64,000 bases of DNA from Malania oleifera (Eukaryota; Streptophyta; Magnoliopsida; Santalales; Ximeniaceae): contig NC_080422.1 in the NCBI RefSeq assembly GCF_029873635.1, forward strand, positions 7,037,764 through 7,101,763, in the 5' to 3' direction. A program made the translations under genes and the position numbers. The notes beneath the pieces are model-generated. The model was not told where the DNA came from and did not search any database. It worked only from the letters and a program-made list of their open reading frames with translations. Shown here piece by piece: positions 33,298 to 45,957 of this stretch (positions within the stretch are counted from its first letter, which is position 1; every line of letters starts with the position of its first letter).

Positions 33298-34377
33298 AAA
33301 ACCAAACTCTAAATCATATGCTTCTACCCCCAAAAAGATTGCTTATTGAGATTCAAGCCTTATGTTTTATACTCCAAGCCAAGTAATTATAATACTAAAA
33401 CATTTTTTTTAATAATATATACAAATCTTGAGTTACAAATATCCTAACTTCATGTTTGAAAATTTGGACCTTAGATTAATGATAAGGTTATTTTTTGATA
33501 ACTGGTTGATCATAGGTTTGAGTTCAAAGAAACAACCTCTTTGCATAAAAGTATAAGTAAGGTTGCATATACTATAATAATTTTTTCTCCTACTTTTGCA
33601 GAGTAGGGAGTCTTATGATTAGGGGAGACCCTTTATATTTGGGAGTATAGTTTTTAATCCTTAAATTTGGATTGGTAAAAATTGAGTGAAATTTAGTAAG
33701 CCCTACTGCCAAACACAATCTAAGATTCTTTTTTGGTTCACGAAATATGATAGGATGAGAATATAATCGCAAAGGGGAAATTGACAAATTCTACCTCGTG
33801 GTAAGGGTTTAAGAAGTCTCTCCCAAGCATGTTAATCAAGAGTAACTCATAAACAAATGTACCCTTAAAATCTTGGCGAGTTTGATTGGGTGGAAAAACT
33901 CATTATAACTTGAACTCAATTTAAACTCACCTAGTATGGTGAAAATGGCAAAGGAACAATGCACTTGACACCCAATTTCAAAAAGGTAATTGTAACCCTT
34001 TAATCCTAATCCACTTCTAGGTCATTTCACCCTAGAACTAGATAACATCATACAAGTCGCATGAAAATTTCTTAAGGGCAAAGGAGTAGCTGCGGTGGTT
34101 ATGGTTATGTAAAATCCTAAAAATAGAGCTCCCATATATAAAAGTAGATGTTATAGTGGTAAATTTTGTAACTTCTACTTTAATCTACCTTATATGCACT
34201 TCTTACTTTCATATTATTATTAAATTTAGCATTAGGGAAGCAAATGAGATAAGTTGAGTTGAGCTTTAACCAACTTGAGTTAGTCCAATTGCTTGAAAAA
34301 AAATTTGAACTCAACTCCAGCTTAAAAGTTGTTGTTTGACCTCAGCTCATTCAACTTTTATATAGCTTGAGCTTGAG
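33298..34377. other. Spacer, no gene seen; right part is a GAGCTTGAGC-rich repeat
   Basis: 33298-34220 is AT-rich with no recognisable feature. From about 34225 the sequence is rich in GAGTTGAGCTT and AGCTTGAGCTTGAG motifs that continue on the other side of the LINE (43105-43625), so the LINE inserted into an older repeat. Confidence 0.5.
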
Positions 34378-34598
34378 TCAAGCTCAATCGATTTTTTTTT
34401 TTTTTGGTAAAAGATGGTGGCACCTCCATTTATTTATTAATAAACCCTCACTTTTGGCGGAGGAATACCGGGGTTACAAGTTAAAACCAACCAACCAAAT
34501 TAGGACAAACAAAATTAAACATAACTAACAAAGGAGATAAAAACATAAAAATAACCAAAAATAAAACGAAATACACCAAACGAAACTCTAGAGATGAA

Positions 34599-37500
34599 CT
34601 AACGACGAACGGAAACAAGACCCCACCTATCCATCCAAAAGATACCTTTTAGGTAACGTGGTAGGAGGTGTTGTTTTTCGTAGATTACATTGTTTCCCAT
34701 TTCTCCTTCTTTAGCAAGAAAATCAGTCACACTATTGCCTTCCCTATATTGATGCATCACCATGACATTCACTCCTTCTAACTCTCCCACGAGCTCCTCC
34801 CAAAATTCCCAAAGATACCACAAAGTACATCTACCTTTCTGAAGCCAATCAACTACAATTTGCGAGTCACTTTCAATAATCACATTAACATAATGCAAAT
34901 ATTTATACAAAAGAATTCCTTTCCTAGTTGCTTTTAATTCCGCACTATTATTCGTACCATTGCCAAAATAACTTAAAAAAATCGCTTTTACCATGTCATG
35001 GCAATCCCAAATAATTCCTCCACTTCTTGAAGTACCCGGATTGCCTCTACAACTCCCATCACAATTATGTTTTATCCACCCTACTGGAGGTTTAACCCAT
35101 GAAATAATTTTTTCAGGCCTATTGCAAATTCCCTGATGCTTAATTTGAAACTCATTCAAAATCTTAATGTCCGACTTCTTCAATTTTTGAAAAGAAATGG
35201 TGCTGTCAGCAATAAAACTAACCCAGAATTGAACACTTCTCCACATCTGATCTGCACTTTGATAAACTCCTTCTATTCTCACTTTACATCTTTGATTCCA
35301 GAGGCACCACGTAATCAAACATGGAATCAGCCTGATTAAAATACCTTTAATAGACGATTTTTTTGCATAGTGGAACCAATTTGCCATTTTATTTTTCCAA
35401 GGAAGAGATCGTTGGAAAGGAATCCCCAATGCCACACTAGCCCGACGCCAAACCTTTGAAGCCACCTCTCCTAAAGAAAGAATATGATCAATGTTTTCCT
35501 GACTTCTCTGAACACAGCAATCACAAGCCGAAGTCATCGATATTCCTTTGGTCTGAATTCTATCATCTACAGCCAAGCATCTAAATCAGGCTCTCCATAA
35601 ACACATTGAGATTCTTCTCGTCAATAAAAAAATGCCAAAACCAGTCATACCACAAAAAATTATCACTTCTGCTCCTTACTGCCTCCTAAGCCGTTTTTGT
35701 AGAAAAATCACCGTCTGGGGTAGGCTTCCAGATAAAAATATCCTGCCCACTTTTACCCGCCGGCACCTGTTGCAAAATTTCCCTTATTTTACCAGCACCA
35801 ACCAATTCCCGTACTAAATCAGAGTTCCAATTATTATTTAGTCAGCAATCCTTAATACACAGCTTCTTGTTCAAAATATCCTCAGTGCTCACAGATAATA
35901 GGTCTGATGACAGCCGCCTGTCGAACCAAAAAGAAGTGTTCCCACCTCTCACCAAAATTTTAATATTATCCATAACTTCTGGAATGGTGGCCATAATTGA
36001 TTTCCAAAATCGAGAGTCATTTGGTCTCCCCTTTCTTATTAATAAATGATCATTTTTACAATATTTAGCTCTGAAAAAGTCTATCCACAGATTGTTAAAA
36101 GTGAGCAATCTGAAGGCAAATTTCATAAGAAGAGATTTTTGAACTTCTTTAAGATCTCTCAAGCCCATACCCCCTTCCGAGGTTGGTTTACAAATTTTCC
36201 CCCAAGAGCGCCAATGAATCTTCCTTTTATTTTTTACCTCTCCCCATAAAAAATTTGAAAGAAGAGAGTTAATGCGAGAATATATGACCTGCGAAATCTT
36301 AATAACAGACATAAAAGGAATAGGCATGCTAGGCAACACATGTCTTAATAAAATCAATCTTCCACCTTGCGAGAGCAACTTAGATTTCCACCCTACGATT
36401 TTCTTTCTAATCATCTCCACAAGAGGCTCTAATGTCCTGGAAGACAATTTTCCAGACACCAAAGGCGCACCCAAATAAAAAACAGGGAACTTACCTTCCA
36501 TGAAACCCGTGATTCTCAATAAACCACGCTTCCTAGCGGGAGTGATGTATTTTGAGGGGAATAACACTGACTTAGTCTTACTGATTTTTTGACCCGACCA
36601 CTTCTTATACCTTTCCAGAGCGTAAACTAAATTTCTCATAGACCTCTTCCCACCATTCACAAAAATAAGAATATCATCCGCATATAACAAATGCGAAACC
36701 AATGGGTTCCCAATCAGATGATTAAATTTACCAGTCCTACCAGTCTCATAGTTTTTCAAAAGCAACCTTGTCAAAACCTCCTCCATTATGATGAATAAAT
36801 AAGGAGATAGTGGATCCCCTTGCCGCAAGCCCCTCGTAGATTGAAAAAACCCTTTAAAGGTTCCGTTCATCAAAACAGAAAACCATGGAGACTCCACACA
36901 ATTTTATATGAGCTTGCAAAACCTCTCAGAGAAACCAAAAGCCTTAAGTACCTCCATAAGAAAATTCCAATTCACTCTATCGTAGGCCTTAGCTATATCT
37001 AATTTTATCATCACATTGCCGCCAACTATTTTTTTGTGCAAAGACTAAACCATTTCTTGAGCTAGTGTAATATTTTCAAAAATACTTCGCCCAGGAATAA
37101 AAGCGCCTTGTTCATGCGAGACCAACTTATCAACAACCTCTGTTAGTCTAAAAGCAAGAATCTTGGAAAAAATTTTATAAGTCACAAAGCATAAACTAAT
37201 AGGCCGGAATTTATCAAAGCTAGAAGGATTATCCACCTTCGGAATTAAAGCAATAAATGAAGAGGAAAAAAACTTGGAAAGAGTAGTGCCCTGAAAAAAA
37301 TCCATTGCCGCATCCAAGAGATCTTTTTTTACAATGTCCCAACAAGATTTATAAAATTCAGATCCAAATCCATCTGGTCCTGGACTGCTTTCTTTGGGAA
37401 TAGAGAACACCGCTCTTTTAACTTCTTCTTCTGTCGGATCAGCGTAGAGTAAATTATTATCAACATCTGAAATTTGCCTTTGAACTAACTCTGAGAGATC

Positions 37501-38037
37501 ACATGGTTCAATCGCTGAAGACTCTGAAAAGAAAATTTTGGAAAAAAATAGTTGCCTCATTATGAATTGCTTCCGCATACTCCAATATCCTCCATCGTTC
37601 AGAACCATACGGTCTATACGACTCTTATTCCGCTTTTGATTAATAACTAAATGAAAGAATTTAGAGTTTTGATCCCCCTCAGTCAACAATTTTTTTTTTT
37701 TTCGCAATTTGTCCTAAGCGAGATGCTTCCCTCTTCTCCCACACCTGAATCTCCACCTTAGTAGTCAAGTAATCAGCTTCGACGTCCTCAGAAAAACCTA
37801 CTTGTAGTTGATTTTCTAGATATTCCATCCTTTCCTGAAGAGCTTTTAAATTTTCTTCCACTCTCTCAAAGACATTTTTATTCCATGCGCGTAATGTAAC
37901 TTTAGTTCTCTTAAAGCGAATAGCAAGTTTCATAAGACCCGAGGCCAAGTCATTCCTGATCCAGACATCTTTAATGTATGACAAAAACATATCATGCGAG
38001 CTCCACATATTTAAGAACCGAAATAGGGTAGGGCCAT
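34599..38037 (-). pseudogene. LINE ORF2, 3' part: reverse transcriptase, zf-RVT, RNase H
   Basis: Minus strand. After the insertion point (GPTLF-RFLNMWSSHD) come a helical linker, LLTEGDQNSKFFH, the RT (SSPGPDGFGSEFYKSCW, ALIPKVDNPSSFDKFRPISL, GAFIPGRSIFENITLAQE, KLDIAKAYDRVNW, QGDPLSPYLFIIMEE, YADDILIF), the post-RT region (KSKLLSQGGRLILLRHVLPS, WGKICKPTSEGGMGLRDL), a degraded zf-RVT and a plant RVT_3-type RNase H (HNCDGSCRGNPG, NNSAELKATRKGI, IESDSQIVVDW, REGNSVTDFLAKEG). A frameshift lies in the A run at about 37690-37702; stops occur near 37042, 36900, 35840 and 35692. It encoded the target-primed reverse transcription activity. Confidence 0.9.
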
Positions 38038-38477
38038 TGTTGACCTTATAGGTCACGCCCTGGTTTTGATAATGACAAATACTCTTATATTTAATAAATA
38101 TCTAGTTCATGTGCAGGTCGATATTAGCAGATCATTAATGGCACATAACGGATCAAAAAGCTTGAAGACAATTTCATATTCCAAATTGTAATATCTCTAA
38201 GTGAAATTGGTCTATAATAGTAATTAGGGCATTTGGTTTGTAATAAGCTCTCACACATCACATGCATGATTTATTTTGTAAGCTCAAACCGAACCATGAA
38301 TGAAAAAGGACCGTAGAAAGACCTTAGGGTGCACCTTCGGTTGACTGACATCGGACTTTTTCGGTGTTTCCAAATTGGACCCCAAGTGACCTTAGGACAC
38401 ACACATATTCACATACATTTGTTAGGCACTTGATTAGGACTTTTTTGATTCAATACAGGACCGAAATGCACACTTGG

Positions 38478-38870
38478 TGCACTTTCGGTCGACCGAAACC
38501 TATAGTTCAAAAGGCCCTGGTCGACCGAACCAGCCCTGGGTCAACAGTTTGACCAAGGCCCGGTCGACCGAGACCTTATAGTTCATTTGACCCTGGTCAA
38601 CCAAACCACCAAGGAGTCAACATTTTGACCTCCCAGTCGACCGACCAACTTTGTACTCCAACAACCTAGTCGACCGAAGGGTCTCGAAAAAATTCCCAGC
38701 GGTATGGTCGACCGAACCACACAGTTCAAAAAGGCCCGGTCCACCGAACCTCGAAAAAATTGAAAAATCGTCTTGCCTCGGTCGACCGACCACTCAGTTC
38801 AAAATACCCCTGGTCGACCGAGCTACTTGAGTCCTGGTCGACCGAACCATCTCTGGTCGACCGGACCTCT
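38478..38870 (+). repeat. Array of CGGTCGACCGA palindromes in the copia LTR
   Basis: About 12 copies of GGTCGACCGA or variants at 18-45 bp spacing. The longest is the 14-bp palindrome TTCGGTCGACCGAA at 38484-38497. The array ends about 125 bp upstream of the TATA box at 38994. Confidence 0.88.
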
Positions 38871-38993
38871 CGGGTTGCTCCTATTTTTACCGCGGTTAAT
38901 AATTTTTTAAACAGTGTTAAATTGTTTTAAGTGTCATTAAACTTTTCCAATAATCCGTAATAAGTCCCCAACGGTCAAAATTTTCAGTATGTC

Positions 38994-39001
38994 TATATAT
39001 A
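38994..39001 (+). promoter_or_regulatory. Putative TATA box of the copia LTR
   Basis: GTCTATATATACTCC downstream of the palindrome array. The other copy has the same context on the minus strand (49823-49830). Confidence 0.5.
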
Positions 39002-40212
39002 CTCCTTCATTTGGTGGATTAAGCACGGATTAGCAAAAAGGATTAGGAAAATCTCTCTCAAGCAAAAATACCTTCTTTTAATTCCTATTTGCTCATATCT
39101 TTCCTAAAAGCACTCTAGCTCACTTCTTCAAGTTCAAAATCATTTGTAAGTGCTTTGAGTATATATTCAAATAGGTTTTGCTCTCATTGTTTAGAGTGTT
39201 TGAATCGATTTTTCTCTCGAGAGCATAACCTAAGTTTTCTTAGGAGGCTTTGCTAATAAGCCTACTCTAAGAAGACTTGTGGTAAACTTCTGAGTGTTGC
39301 ATTATCATTGCAATATCTTTGGAAGTTTGTATTTGTTTTGATTTGCAAAAACATATTTCAAGCTTACTCAAATATCTTGTGAAATTTATTGAACCATTTG
39401 TGAAAAGATATTTGTGCTTGTTACACTAATCTTTGTGGTAGTATTTATACAAGTATATATATATATATATATATATCATTTGCCGAAAACAAAGATTATC
39501 TATTTTGCAATCCAAGCATATACACATTCGTATGATTGACACATTCTATTGATTGATAATGTTGAGGCTTGTTTAATACTCTGTGTGAACACGCTTGATT
39601 GAATATTTTGAAGTGCACAGATTATTATTGACACTCTCACGTACTTGCTACACTGATAGAAAACATTGTTGAGAGTTAACATATTTAGACCACACAAAGC
39701 TTACATTATTAAATCATCTGTGGTGCTTTGTGTTTGTACGCATTTGTGGTACAAATCTGCTTTACGTGAAAGCACTCTTGTATTATACCTTTGATTGTAT
39801 ATCTGAGAGATTCCAGGCGTGGCTTGAGGGGGCGGTAATCCAGCCCGGTAAGGATTGGTGTAAAGGTTGAGGTCAGCCCTGTGGTAATTTGACCTGGTTT
39901 GTATAGGTGCCGCTCCACCCGTTTAAGTGAGCAAGTTATCGTGATAATCCTTGTGCTGGTTAGCCAAGGCGGGGACGTAGACAGTTGGCCGAACCTCAAT
40001 AACATATCTGCGTGTCATCCTCTCTTTACTGCTTTCTGGTGCTTGTGTGATTGTTTAAACAATTTTATTCAATTTCTGGTATATTTACATTATTTGCACT
40101 AGATTAACCATAGGGTTGTGAACATACTGCTGTTAGGAGGAACACCTAGGAAATAAATTTTAAAAATACCAATTCACCCCTCCTCTTGGGATCACGGTAA
40201 AGCTAACAATGT

Positions 40213-40926
40213 AAATAAGGTAGGGCCATACTGGGAGAAAGACGTATTTGTATACACCATCATAGGGCTATGATCTGATGATTTTCGACTTAGAAATTTG
40301 AATTGAGCTGAACCATATAGGTTGGAAAAACTATTATTAATAAGAACACGATCAAGCTTAGCCCAACTACGAGCCACCCCTTCATGGCCATTACACCATG
40401 ACATTCGTGAGCCTATGTTTGTTAAATCAAAGAGACCACAATGATGTAAGCAGTCATTAAACTCCATCATAGGTAACAGTGGTCTTGGATTTCCACCAAT
40501 TCTTTCAGTATCCATTCGAATCACATTAAAATCACCAATGACCAACCAAGGAAAATCTTATTGGCACACCTCTAGTTGCCGCCATAACTCTCTTCTTTCA
40601 ACATAAGAATATTTGGCATAGACAAAACTCACCAAAATTCTTTATCCATCCTTAAAAAACCACCCAGAAATCTTTTGAATCGTGATTGAAATCACCTCAA
40701 AGACATCTCTATCCTTCCAAAATAGCCAAAATTTACCACCCTGATTTTCATTAGATATAAAATGGTGGTAATTCAAAAAATTACCCAGCATTACCATCCA
40801 CTCCTCAGCCTCGAACGGTTCTAAAATAGTAAACAACCCAACATTAAAATTTTTAATTAGAATTTTTAACCTGCTTCTAGACCTGCCCAACCCCCCAATA
40901 TTCCAGAAAAGAATTGTATTCGACAT
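40213..40926 (-). pseudogene. LINE ORF2, 5' part: AP-like endonuclease
   Basis: Starts at ATG 40926 (MSNTILFWNIGGLGRS). Shows endonuclease motifs in order: WNIGG with the conserved Asn, ILEPFEAEEW, GKFWLFWKD, WLVIGDFNVI, MSWCNGHEG, SWAKLDRVLIN and SSDHSPMM. Usual LINE sequence has Glu in the second motif (here LEPFEAEEW). A stop at about 40642 interrupts the frame. It is cut at 40212 by the copia LTR insertion. Confidence 0.88.
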
Positions 40927-41199
40927 AAATTTAATTTATGCGGTCAGATGAGAACCCTCTGAGATTTCCTCACCGATTTTTTTTACGGAAATCCATCCCT
41001 GCCCTGTATCAGACTTATACATTTTTTCATTGCCTTTTAAACCTGATATTTCACATTCCTCACTCTCAGACGAAAAACCCCGAGCCAAATCCTCCTGTTG
41101 CAAACCTTGGCCCGACCTTCAGTCAGTTTAGAACTATCCACATGATCCACTTCCTCTTGAGATAGAGGTTCATCGTTTGAAACTTAAGGATCATCATCA

Positions 41200-42253
41200 C
41201 ATCTGACTTCTTCACACTCCCTTTCATTCCTCTCTATTGAATCTTCATTCCCATTATTTTCTAATACTCTCTGCGGTATATCAAAGTTTTGCCTTGCATG
41301 ATCCCCATTTTCTTAAACTACAGGAGTTTCCGCTATTTCAGGGCCCTATCATTAATCTACTTCGTCATATGCACATTACTGAGTCCTGCTTTTTGCACCA
41401 CCTTCTTTGCTCCTTTATCCACGTCAAAATTGGTTTCTATTTCACCGTCATTAGTCTTTGGTTTCCATATCTTTTTTTCTTTATATTTTTCCTCCTCCCT
41501 TCACTTCTCTCCCACCCTGCAAACAATCGAGGTATGTCCTTGCCTGCAACATTTAGAGCAAAAAAATCTCATCTTTTCATATTTGGCCTCTTGCCAAAAA
41601 CATTTTTTCGAAGATAAAATAAGAGGAAATCCCTTTACTCGCTCCATTGTTAGGTCAACTTCCACGCAAATACGTGCCCCCGATGCTCTCGTACGATTAA
41701 TTGTTGCATTATCAGTTTCAAGATAACGATCAAAATGAGTCGCTATTATTTGGAGAAAATCCGTTCGGTAAAGATGCATTGGTAACCCCAATAAGAAAAT
41801 CCATTGAGGGGCCAATGGGGATTCTTTTTTGGTATCAAAATCCTTCGTCCACTTGAACATCAGAAAAGAATTGCCTGCCATAATTCTACCTTCCCTTACC
41901 CAACCATGCAGAAAGTCACGTTTGTTTTTCATGTGAATTAACACATGATAATCATCCATAACACTGATCGTTGGAATTTCCATCAAACCCTACATTTTCA
42001 CAATCAAAATCCGAATTTTATCAATAGATGGCCGATTCCTCCAAAATTTCATTACTAATGCAAAACAAAATTCTCCCTCAGCCTTAACCATCTCTGCTTC
42101 TGAGAAAATAAATCCCAATTCTCCATTGATATTAACGAGCAATCTCATGGGAATTTTGAACGCAGGCATTTCCACTTTTTTACTCATAATTTGCACATAT
42201 GACTGCACCTCGAGACTAGCCTGGACGGCATTCCCCGCCGACGATGCGGCCAT
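41200..42253 (-). pseudogene. LINE ORF1: DUF4283-like domain and CCHC zinc knuckle
   Basis: Starts at ATG 42253 (MAASSAGNAVQASLE). A DUF4283-like region (LGFIFSEAEMVKAEGEFCFALVMKFW, MDDYHVLIHMKNKRDFLHGW, SFLMFKWTKDF, PQWIFLLGLPMHLY, RICVEVDLTMERVKGFPLIL) is followed by the knuckle CSKCCRQGHTSIVC (C-X2-C-X4-H-X4-C) at about 41530-41571. A stop at 41987-41989 splits the frame, and downstream sequence to about 41000 is full of stops. This is the RNA-binding ORF1 protein typical of plant L1 elements. Confidence 0.8.
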
Positions 42254-42259
42254 TGGCAG

Positions 42260-43088
42260 GGGACGACACTGTATTGCAAAATATTGATATTAAAGTCAAA
42301 CTTTTCTAAATGGAAAATAAACTGTCCTGCATTGTTTGGAGACTCCCTGAGCAGTGACAGCTTGTAGTTTTCGTGATCTGTCCTCGACGGCGACGACTCG
42401 CAGTTTTTTGCAGAGATCATTGTGTTACCCCTCGTGTGTCTCCTTAAAAAAACAACAAACCTTAAGTCTTGGCGTTTGCTTTGTAGAGAAAAACGGTGAT
42501 GGCGATGGGAGAAACACAGCGGCAGCGCTAGGAAGCGGCAGAGAGTTGCCGAGCGTTAAGGCTGCTGTGGCTAGGGCTGTGGCGGCGACGAAGGGCGCAC
42601 TGGCAGCAAGGTAGTGGCTGGCCAAGAGTGGATGTCAGCGGTCGGAGCTGGAACGTCGGAGAGGATGGGGGGTTCTGACGAAGCTACAGCAGAGGACCCT
42701 GTGACAAATTGGTTGCCGGCGTAGGAGACGACTGTCGTGGCATTGATGGTGCTTGCTGAGACCGTGACGACGGGTGAGAAGGAGTGACGGCGAGGGGTCT
42801 GCGGAGGGTTGTGTTGCAGCAGTGTGGAGAGATCGGGTCCTGGAGTGGTTGTAGGGGTCTCGGCTAGCTGGAACAGAGGCCAGGGGCAACGGTGATAGCT
42901 GGGCGGGAAAGAAGGCGAGTTTAAAAAGAGAGGGAGGCTGGGAAAATCATGAGTGGGATGATGAGGGAGTGTGGTTGCTGTGGTCGCGTGGCCTGGTGAA
43001 GAAGAGGGTGATGGGGATCGTGGACTGATGGAAGGTGATGCAGTGATGGTGAGTTGGGGCTGCCCATTCAGAGAGAGTGATGGGAGAA
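42260..43088 (-). other. LINE 5' leader region
   Basis: GC-rich stretch upstream of ORF1 on the minus strand, beginning at the target duplication. Both strands have open frames rich in Pro/Ser/Thr or Arg, but none shows a domain. Probably the internal promoter/5' UTR. Confidence 0.6.
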
Positions 43089-43104
43089 TCAAGCTCAATC
43101 GATT

Positions 43105-43797
43105 AAAACTTGTTTTACATTATTAAATAAGTTGAGCTTCAACATAACTCAAAAACTTAAGTTCAAGCGCAAACTCAACTCAATTAAAACTTGCTTCAAA
43201 GTAATAAAAGAGTCAAGTCACTAAATTAATTAAATTTATTGATGAATAACAAAGGTAATTAGAGAAAATGTTTATTTTTTAAAGTTGAAAAATCAAATAT
43301 TTGATGAGACTAATATTGAGTTAGTTTACAAGTTTAATGTTGAGTTAGTTCAAAAGCTAGTAACGAAGTAGTAATTTAGTAAACGAGCTAGTAAACAAAG
43401 GGCTTGTAAGCTAGCTCAGCAAGATAATAAATGAGTTAACTTGTGAGCCTAACAAGTCAAGTATCACTCAACTCAAGTTTCACCCGTTTAGTTGATAAGT
43501 TTGAAATTTGAGTTTAAATTTGGCTCATTTAACTCACTAAATGAGTTCAATCGAGTCATGTCGAGGCAAACGTTGAGTAGCTCACGAGCAGCTTGATTCG
43601 TTCTCAACTCTATTGAACATCAGGCAAATTATCAGAAGTTGACCTTAGTCACTTCTAATGTGTTTTCCTTATTAACATTGTATAAAAGCAAAACTACCCA
43701 ATGACCTAGCCAAACCTTCATGACAACACTCGTAAGTTGTATCACTTGTAGCAACACTAATATAAAATTAAGTTATTTTAATAACATTATCACATTT
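43105..43797. other. Spacer, mostly older dispersed repeat
   Basis: Continuation of the GAGCTTGAGC-rich repeat to about 43625, then AT-rich sequence up to the LTR element at 43798. No gene. Confidence 0.4.
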
Positions 43798-45957
43798 TGT
43801 GGTAACCCAAAAATTTTTGCTCTAATACCAATTGTGATAACCTGAATTTTTACTCTGACATCAACCGTAGTGACCCTAAAATTTTATACAGCAGAAGACC
43901 TCCAATATATTTACCAGAGTACTAAAAACCTTTTATCACAACAATATCTCTAATATCAAATTTAATACATCCTTAGGAAATTTCAAGATAAACCCAAATT
44001 AACAAAATTAACATTTAATATAAACCTCTCTTTCGAATCCCACCCACACTTCTACTGCGCTACTCTGATTTCAGTTAGGTACCTCAGGGTATCTAAAATG
44101 TATGAAAATAATTGGGTGAGACAATTCTCAGTAAAACGGAATAGATTATTATCAGTGTGTGTGGTAAAAATGAGTTTTTATGTAAGCCAAAATACATCCA
44201 TTAATTTATCTTTAAATAAAAATGGCATTTGTAAAATGTAACTCATACCTATATAGCAAAAATAATACTTATTTTCCTTCATATAATAATTTCAGTTCAA
44301 TAATAGCCCGAATTACATAAATCTACAAATATGTATAAAAGAACCTCTCATTTTGAACTAACGACATGTTTAACCCTCATGACGGGTTGTGCGGTCTGAA
44401 GACTGGACTTAACATTAGTTGACCGACCAAAACTAAGTCAAAAGTTTATGTCTATAAGATTAGTTTACCTATTACATCCTCGTCTGTAGTTACAGTACCA
44501 AGCATCCACTGGTCCATCAAGGTTCTTAGAACATATAATGAAATTTACATAATATAACATCAGCATAACTTCATCATTTTCTCAACATATAATTCGTCAT
44601 AAATCTCATCAATATTCCAAATCAAATACATCTCAAATATAACACCGTAAAATTTCAATTTGCTCAATTAGGCAATAAAATTAAATAAACTCATGCCACA
44701 TAATTTATTCAATAATTATAATTTTCACAAAACTGACTGATAAATTTTCAAAAAAATATATATATAATCGAAAATTTTAATTAAAACACAGGTATGAACA
44801 ACTCCACGTTTTTAGATTTAATTCCTCAATATATTTAAATACTCAAATATGATCAAATTCTCGCAGTTTAATTTAATTCCAAATTTTTTTCAAAAACCCA
44901 AGCATATGGAAATAATTAAATTTACGTAATCAATTAAAATCATACATATTTTTAAATAAAATCTTAACATAGAGATAATTAATTTTACATACTCAATTTA
45001 AATCAAGCATATTCTAAATAACATAAATCTAATTAAATTCACATATTCAAATTTAATTGGGAATATTTTAAAATAAAACTGACATAATCTAGTCCACTTA
45101 CTTTAATCCTGGAGTGGTGCCTACGACGTCCAAACGACAAAATATCTCCAATTAAAACGTTGAGAAGCAGAACTGAGACCCGGAAATGATGTTCATTTTA
45201 GACTTCCATGTATATTATTTTAATCAGGAATATTTTAAAATATACATTATTTTGTTTGTCATTATTCTACATTTCTCAACTGTTCATGTTTCCATTTTTT
45301 ATTTTTCATTTCATTTCACTTTACGTGACTCTTTCCTATTTTACATTGTTCACATTTCACATTTCATTTCTGTTTTATTTATTTCCATTTTCATTTCATT
45401 TCATTTTATACCCAGCTTTCAGCTATTTTATCCAACATTTTTCAGCTGTTTTATATGATTGCATTAACACTCACATGCAGCATATTTCATATAACATTTT
45501 CATACTCAGTTCATTTCCTGTATATCTCATACATATAACATATTTTCACACAACATTCCTATTTACTTATGTCACACTATTTAGCAGTAAAATTCATATA
45601 TATTACCTATAAAATAAGTCAATCCACAATTAACATTCACATACTAGAAAAAAAATACCTCTAATTTCTTACATAATTATTCTGAAAAATATTTCACTTT
45701 CATCAGTTCAATTCCACATATAAATATCTAATAAAACAGTCTTAGGCTCAAAAAGCATAATTTAAAGGATTGACATTTTAAACTCATACTGAAACATATA
45801 CATGTATATATAACACTATATATATATATATATATATTTAACCTTCACATAACTTAATTTAATTAATTCAATTAAATAATATTTAATTAATTAATTAATA
45901 ATTATTTTTATTATTTATTTTATTTTATTTTATTTTTTTGGATCACTACAATGTGGG
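43798..45957 (-). repeat. 3' LTR of the non-coding element
   Basis: Starts TGTGGTAACCCAAAAATTTT and ends TTTGGATCACTACA. Closely similar to 46950-48430 for the first 1.4 kb. 45190-45780 is T-rich with no counterpart in the other LTR and gives a spurious 134-residue hydrophobic frame. Confidence 0.65.

Larger units (their letters stand above)
38038..40208 (+). mobile_element. Copia-type solo LTR inserted in the LINE
   Basis: Starts TGTTGACCTTATAGG and ends CGGTAAAGCTAACA; 2,171 bp. It matches the family of 48528-50814: both have a CTGTTTTGAT-ATGACAAA-like start, a GGTCGACC palindrome array, then a TATATATA box (38994-39001 here), then the CAATTCACCCC-CTCTTGGGAT end. No internal region. The flanks are not a 5-bp duplication but a 17-bp near-duplication of LINE sequence (38021-38037 and 40213-40229, one mismatch) plus four extra bases ATGT. 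Confidence 0.8.
34394..43088 (-). mobile_element. Full-length L1-type LINE
   Basis: Flanked by a perfect 16-bp target duplication TCAAGCTCAATCGATT (34378-34393 and 43089-43104). The 3' end on the minus strand is a poly(A) tail (T run up to 34405). In minus order: GC-rich 5' leader (about 42260-43088), ORF1 (about 41200-42253), ORF2 (40926-34599) and a 3' tail. A copia LTR interrupts ORF2 at 38038-40208; without it and its flanking repeat the LINE is about 6.5 kb. It is inactivated by several stops and a frameshift in an A run, yet the target duplication is intact. Confidence 0.95.
34225..43625. repeat. Older GAGCTTGAGC-type dispersed repeat, split by the LINE
   Basis: 34225-34393 and 43105-43625 together give about 690 bp with many degenerate copies of GAGCTTGAG, CTCAACTC and ACTCACTAAATGAGTT. 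The class is not identified; the ends cannot be fixed. Confidence 0.35.

Noticed and set aside
42571..43098. 175-residue Pro/Ser-rich frame at the LINE 5' end
   Set aside because: It would begin within the target duplication and has no domain. Better explained as LINE 5' leader.
45186..45612. Hydrophobic 90-134 residue frames that look like membrane proteins
   Set aside because: T/C-rich low-complexity sequence inside an LTR; Phe/Ile/Leu richness follows from base composition.
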